Assembly: GCF_031143425.1 (NCBI RefSeq)
Contig: NC_090444.1
Location: forward strand, 1,532,382,782-1,532,446,781
DNA from: Pleurodeles waltl
Lineage: Eukaryota > Chordata > Amphibia > Caudata > Salamandridae
DNA: 64,000 nt
Reading direction: 5' to 3'
The notes beneath the pieces were generated by a model, which searched no databases, was not told the origin of the DNA, and was given only the letters and a program-made list of their open reading frames with translations. The stretch's first letter is position 1. Every line of letters starts with the position of its first letter. Positions 60,403 through 64,000 of the stretch are shown here, piece after piece. The position numbers and the translations under genes are program-made.

Positions 60403-63400
60403 TAACCCCATCTTGGATTCCCCTAGGTCTCTAGTTTTCAAAAATACACAGGTTCGGTAGGTTTCCCTAAGTGCCGGCTGAGCTAGAGGCCAAATCTAAC
60501 GGTAGGCACTTTGCAAAAAACACCTCTGTTTTCTGTCAAAAAATGTGATGTGTCCACGTTGTGTTTTGGGGCATTTCCTGCCTCAGGCACTAGGACTACC
60601 CACACAAGTGAGGTATCATTTTTATCGGGAGACTTGGGGGAACGCTGGGTGGAAGGAAATTTGTGGCTCCTCTCAGATTCCAGAACTTTCTGTCACCGAA
60701 ATGTGAGGAAAACGTGTTTTTTTAGCCACATTTTGAGGTTTGCAAAAAATTCAGAGTAACAGAACCTGGTCAGAGCCCAACAAGTCACCCCGTCTTGTAT
60801 TCCCCTAGGTCTCTAGTTTTCAAAAATGCACAGGTTTGGTAGGTTTCCCTAGGTGCTGGCTGAGCTAGAGGCCAAAATCTACAGGTTAGGCACTTTGCAA
60901 AAAACACCTCTGTTTTCTGTAAAAAAATGTGATGTGTTCACGTTGTGTTTTGAGCCATTTCCTGTCGCGGGCGCTATGCCTACCCACACAAGTGAGGTAC
61001 CATTTTTATTGGGAGACGTGGGGGAACACAGGGTGGAAGGAAATTTGTGGCTCCTCTCAGATTCCAGAACTTTCTGTCACCAAAATGTGAGGAAAACGTG
61101 TTTTTTAGCCAAATTTTGAGGTTTGCAAAGGATTCTGGGTAACAAAACTTGGTCAGAGCCCCACAAGTCGGCCCATCTTGGATTCCCCTAGGTCTCTAGT
61201 TTTCAAAAATGCACAGGTTCGGTAGGTTTCCCTAGGTGCCGGATGAGCTAGAGGCCAAAATCTAACGGTAGGCACTTTGCAAAAAACACCTCTGTTTTCT
61301 GTCAAAAAATGTGATGTGTCCACATTGTGTTTTGGGGCATTTCCTGTTGCAGGCGCTAGGCCTACCCCCACAAGTGAGGTATAATTTTTATCGGAAGACT
61401 TGGGGGAACGCTGGGTAGAAGGAAATTTGTGGCTCCTCTTAGATTCCAGAACTTTCTGTCACCGAAATGTGAGGAAAACGTGTTCTTTAGCCAGATTCTG
61501 AGGTTTGCAAAGGATTCTGGGTAACAGAACTTGGTCAGAGCCCCACAAGTCACCCCATCTTGGATTCCCCTAGGTCTCTAGTTTTCAAAAATACACAGGT
61601 TCGGTAGGTTTCCCTAGGTGCCGGCTGAGCTAGAGGCCAAAATCTAACAGTAGGCACTTTGCAAAAAACACCTCTGTTTTCTGTCAAAAAATGTGATGTG
61701 TCCACATTGTGTTTTGGGGCATTTCCTGTCGCAGGCGCTAGGCCTGCCCACACAAATGAGGTATCATTTTTATCGGGAGACTTGGGGGAACGCTGGGTGG
61801 AAGGAAATGTGTGACTCCTCTCAGATTCCAGAACTTTCTGTCACCAAAACGTGTTTCTTTAGCCACATTTTGAGGTTTGCAAAAGGGTAACAGAACCTGG
61901 TCAGAGCCCCACAAGTCACCCTGTCTTGTATTCCTCTAGGTCTCTAGTTTTAAAAAATGCACAGGTTTGGTTGGTTTCCCTAGGTGCTGGCTGAGCTAGA
62001 GGCCAAAATCTACAGGTAGGCACTTTGCAAAAAACACCTCTGTTTTCTGTAAAAAAATTTGATGTGTCCACGTTGTGTTTTGGGCATTTCCTATCGCAGG
62101 CGCTAGGCCTACCCACACAAGTGAGGTATCATGTTTATCGGGAGACTTGGGGGAACGCTGGGTGGAAGGAAATTTGTGGCCCCTCTCAGATTCCAGAACT
62201 TTCTGTCACCGAAATGTGAGGAAAACTTGTTTTTTAGCCAAATTTTGAGGTTTGCAAAGGATTCTGGGTAACAGAACTTGGTCAGAGCCCCACAAGTCGC
62301 CCCATCTTGGATTCCCCTAGGTCTCTAGTTGTTTTAAAAAATGCACAGCTTTGGTAGGTTTCCCTAGGTGCCGGCTAAGCTAGAGGCCAAAGTCTAACAG
62401 TAGGCACTTTGCAAAAAACACCTCTGTTTTCTGTCAAAAAATGTGATGTGTCCACATTGTGTTTTGGGGCATTTCCTGTCGCAGGCGCTAGGCCTGCCCA
62501 CACAAATGAGGAATATTTTTTATCGGGAGACTTGGGGGAAAGCTGGGTGGAAGGAAATTTGTTGCTACTCTCAGATTCCAGAGCTTTCTGTCACCGAAAT
62601 GTGAGGAAAATGTTTTTTTTAGCCAGATTTTGAGGTTTGCAAAGGATTCTGGGTAACAGAACCTGGTCAGAGCCCCACAAGTCACCCCATCTTGGATTCC
62701 CCTAGGTCTCTAGTTTTCAAAACTGCACAGGTTCGGTAGGTTTCCCTAGGTGCCGGCTGAGCTAGAGGCCAAAATCTACAGGTAGGCACTTTTCAAAAAA
62801 CACCTCTGTTTTCTGTCAAAAAATGTGATGTGTCCACATTGAGTTTTGGGGCATTTCCGGTCGCAGGCGCTAGGCCTACCCACACAAGTGAGGTATCATT
62901 TTTATCGGGAGACTTGGGGGAACGCTGGATGGAAGGAAATTTGTGGCTCCTTTCAGATTCCAGAACTTTCTGTCACCGAAATGTGAGGAAAAGGTGTTTT
63001 TTAGCCAAATTTTGAGGTTTGCCAAGGATTCTGGGTAACAGAACTTGGTCAGAGCCCCACAAGTCACCCCATCTTGGATTCCCCTTGGTCTCTACTTTTT
63101 CAAAAATGCACAGGTTCGGTAGGTTTCCCTAGGTGCCGGCTGAGCGAGAGGCCAAAATCTAACAGTAGGCACTTTTCAAAAAACACCTCTGTTTTCTGTC
63201 AAAAAATGTGATGTGTCCACGTTGTGTTTTGGGGCATTTCCTGTCACAGGCACTAGGCCTACCCACACAAGTGAGGTATCATTTTTATCGGAAGACTTGG
63301 GAGAACGCTGGGTGGAAGGAAATTTGTGGCTCCTCTCAGATTCCAAAACTTTCTATCACCGAAATGTGAGGAAAACGTGTTTTGTTAGCCAAGTTTTGAG

Positions 63401-64000
63401 GGTTGCAAAGGATTCTGGGTAACAGAACCTGGTCAGAGCCCCACAAGTCACCCCATCTTGGATTCCCCTAGGTCTCTAGTTTTAAGAAATGCACAGGTTT
63501 GGTAGGTTTCCCTAGGTGCCGGCTGAGCTAGAGGCCAAAATCTACATGTAGGCACTTTGCAAAAAACACCTCTGTTTTCTGTAAAAAAAATGTGATGTGT
63601 CCACGTTGTGTTTTGAGCCATTTCCTGTTGCGGGCGCTATGCCTACCCACACAAGTGAGGTGCCATTTTTATTGGGAGACTTGGGGGAACACTGTGTGGA
63701 AGGAAATTTGTGGCTCCTCTCAGATTCCAGAACTTCCTGTCACCGAAATGTGCGGAAAACGTGTTTTTTAGCCAGATTCTGAGGTTTGCAAAGGATTCTG
63801 GGTAACAGAACTTGGTCAGAGCCCCACAAGTCACCACATCTTGGATTCCCCTAGGTCTCTAGTTTTCAAAAATGCACAGGTTCGGTAGGTTTCCCTAGGT
63901 GCCGGCTGAGCCAGAGGCCAAAATCTACAGGTAGGCACTTTGCAAAAAACACTTCTGTTTTCTGTAAAAATATGTGATGTGTCCACGTTGTGTTTTGTGG
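60403..64000 (+). repeat. HOR-D copy 2', complete on the left, carries one extra monomer, cut by the window end
   Basis: This follows copy 1' at +3,810 bp up to about 62458 and at +4,192 bp from about 62840, which means one monomer is inserted. It passes the point (about 61258) at which the equivalent copy in L1 was broken, so it shows the sequence that followed before the exchange. The window ends at TTGTGTTTTGTGG, equivalent to about 59808. The array continues beyond. Confidence 0.92.
62458..62840 (+). repeat. Single inserted monomer in HOR-D copy 2'
   Basis: About 382 bp present here and absent from copy 1 and copy 1'. It starts after CACCTCTG and GTGATGTGTCCACATTG, carries GGCCTGCCCACACAAATGAGG (the marker of the short-monomer class), then private changes GAATATTTTTTATC, GGAAAGCTGGG, GTTGCTACTC and CCAGAGCTTTC, and ends with CAAAACTGCACAGG. 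Many private changes make it one of the more diverged units of the window. It was probably brought in by exchange from an unseen part of the array. Confidence 0.82.

Larger units (their letters stand above)
40230..61258 (+). repeat. Large segment L2, second copy of the ~21-23 kb tandem duplication
   Basis: It begins at the junction near 40230 and follows L1 to about 61258, where L1 itself was interrupted. Spotted differences from L1 are scattered single bases: GGCGTACC against GGCCTACC near 46455, GAAATGAAAGG against GAAATGTAAGG near 50385, ATTTCATCGGG against ATTTTATCGGG near 52219, GGGTAGAAGG against GGGTGGAAGG near 55310, and one added T near 60886 that moves the offset to 21,030. L2 lacks the 4-monomer duplication present in L1 and lacks one monomer corresponding to 18348-18729. 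Confidence 0.93.
1..64000 (+). repeat. Satellite DNA array, ~382-bp monomer, head to tail, covering the whole window
   Basis: The same landmarks recur every 382-385 bases from the first base to the last: TCACCCCATCTTGG, two CCTAGG sites 44 bp apart, TTTGCAAAA, TTTCTGTCA, a GGCGCTAGGCCTACC-like block, and TTCTGGGTAACAGAA. About 167 monomers fit, all in one orientation, with no inverted monomer and no foreign insertion seen. Both ends of the window lie inside monomers, so the array is longer than the window. Monomers differ from each other by substitutions and small indels and fall into recognisable classes. Ordered sets of classes repeat as higher-order units of 6, 7-11, 10 and about 55 monomers. 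This organisation is typical of eukaryotic centromeric or heterochromatic satellites formed by unequal exchange and conversion. Whether this one is centromeric cannot be told from sequence alone. No gene of any kind is supported. Confidence 0.98.

Noticed and set aside
1..64000. CRISPR array or other prokaryotic repeat system
   Set aside because: The unit is 382 bp with no short identical repeat separated by unique spacers, and no cas-like or other gene is present. The whole unit is repeated.
1..64000. Retroelement or endogenous virus origin of the repeat
   Set aside because: No terminal repeats, target-site duplications, poly-A tail structure, or reverse transcriptase or integrase motifs were seen in any frame.

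Overview
The whole 64 kb window is one uninterrupted head-to-tail satellite DNA array, and both window ends lie inside it. The basic unit is about 382 bp (usually 382-385). About 167 monomers fit, all in the same orientation. I found no protein-coding gene, RNA gene, CRISPR array, transposon or unique-sequence gap. Short open frames occur on both strands, but each is the same stretch of monomer read again and again. They mostly begin at TTG or GTG rather than ATG, and the 382-bp period (1 mod 3) prevents any frame from running through successive units. This is the architecture of a eukaryotic centromeric, pericentromeric or heterochromatic satellite. Many differences between monomers are CG-to-TG or CG-to-CA changes, which suggests a genome that methylates CpG, for example a vertebrate. 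I cannot name the species.

Layout, left to right. 1-1132: three loosely ordered monomers. 1133-7932: a 6-monomer higher-order repeat (HOR-A, 2,297 bp) in almost three near-identical copies. 7933-11084: a mosaic of diverged monomers, including an older partial relative of the next unit. 11085 to about 20290: an 11-monomer higher-order repeat (HOR-B, 4,205 bp), a little over two copies. About 20290-35564: a nested series (F1-F4) of one higher-order unit whose versions differ by whole monomers (11, 9, 7 and a longer one), with local 4-, 3- and 1-monomer duplications. 35565-40229: a 10-monomer repeat (HOR-D, 3,809 bp), one full copy and one broken copy.

At about 40230 the array jumps back in monomer register to sequence like 17.3 kb. 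From there to about 61.26 kb it repeats the preceding 21-23 kb almost exactly (period 21,029 bp = 55 monomers, or 22,557 bp = 59 monomers upstream of a 4-monomer difference). Beyond 61.26 kb the second HOR-D copy continues past the point where the first was broken. It carries one extra monomer and runs off the window at 64000.

The main interest is the evolutionary record. Unequal exchange is visible at 1-, 3-, 4-, 6-, 7-11- and about 55-monomer scales, and junctions, conversion-like patches and lineage-specific events can be ordered by shared variants. Inside the monomer there is a conserved short dyad (TTCTG-GGTAA-CAGAA), a diverged internal repeat and several A/T tracts. Any role for these is inference. 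All identity statements come from reading by eye, not from computed alignments.
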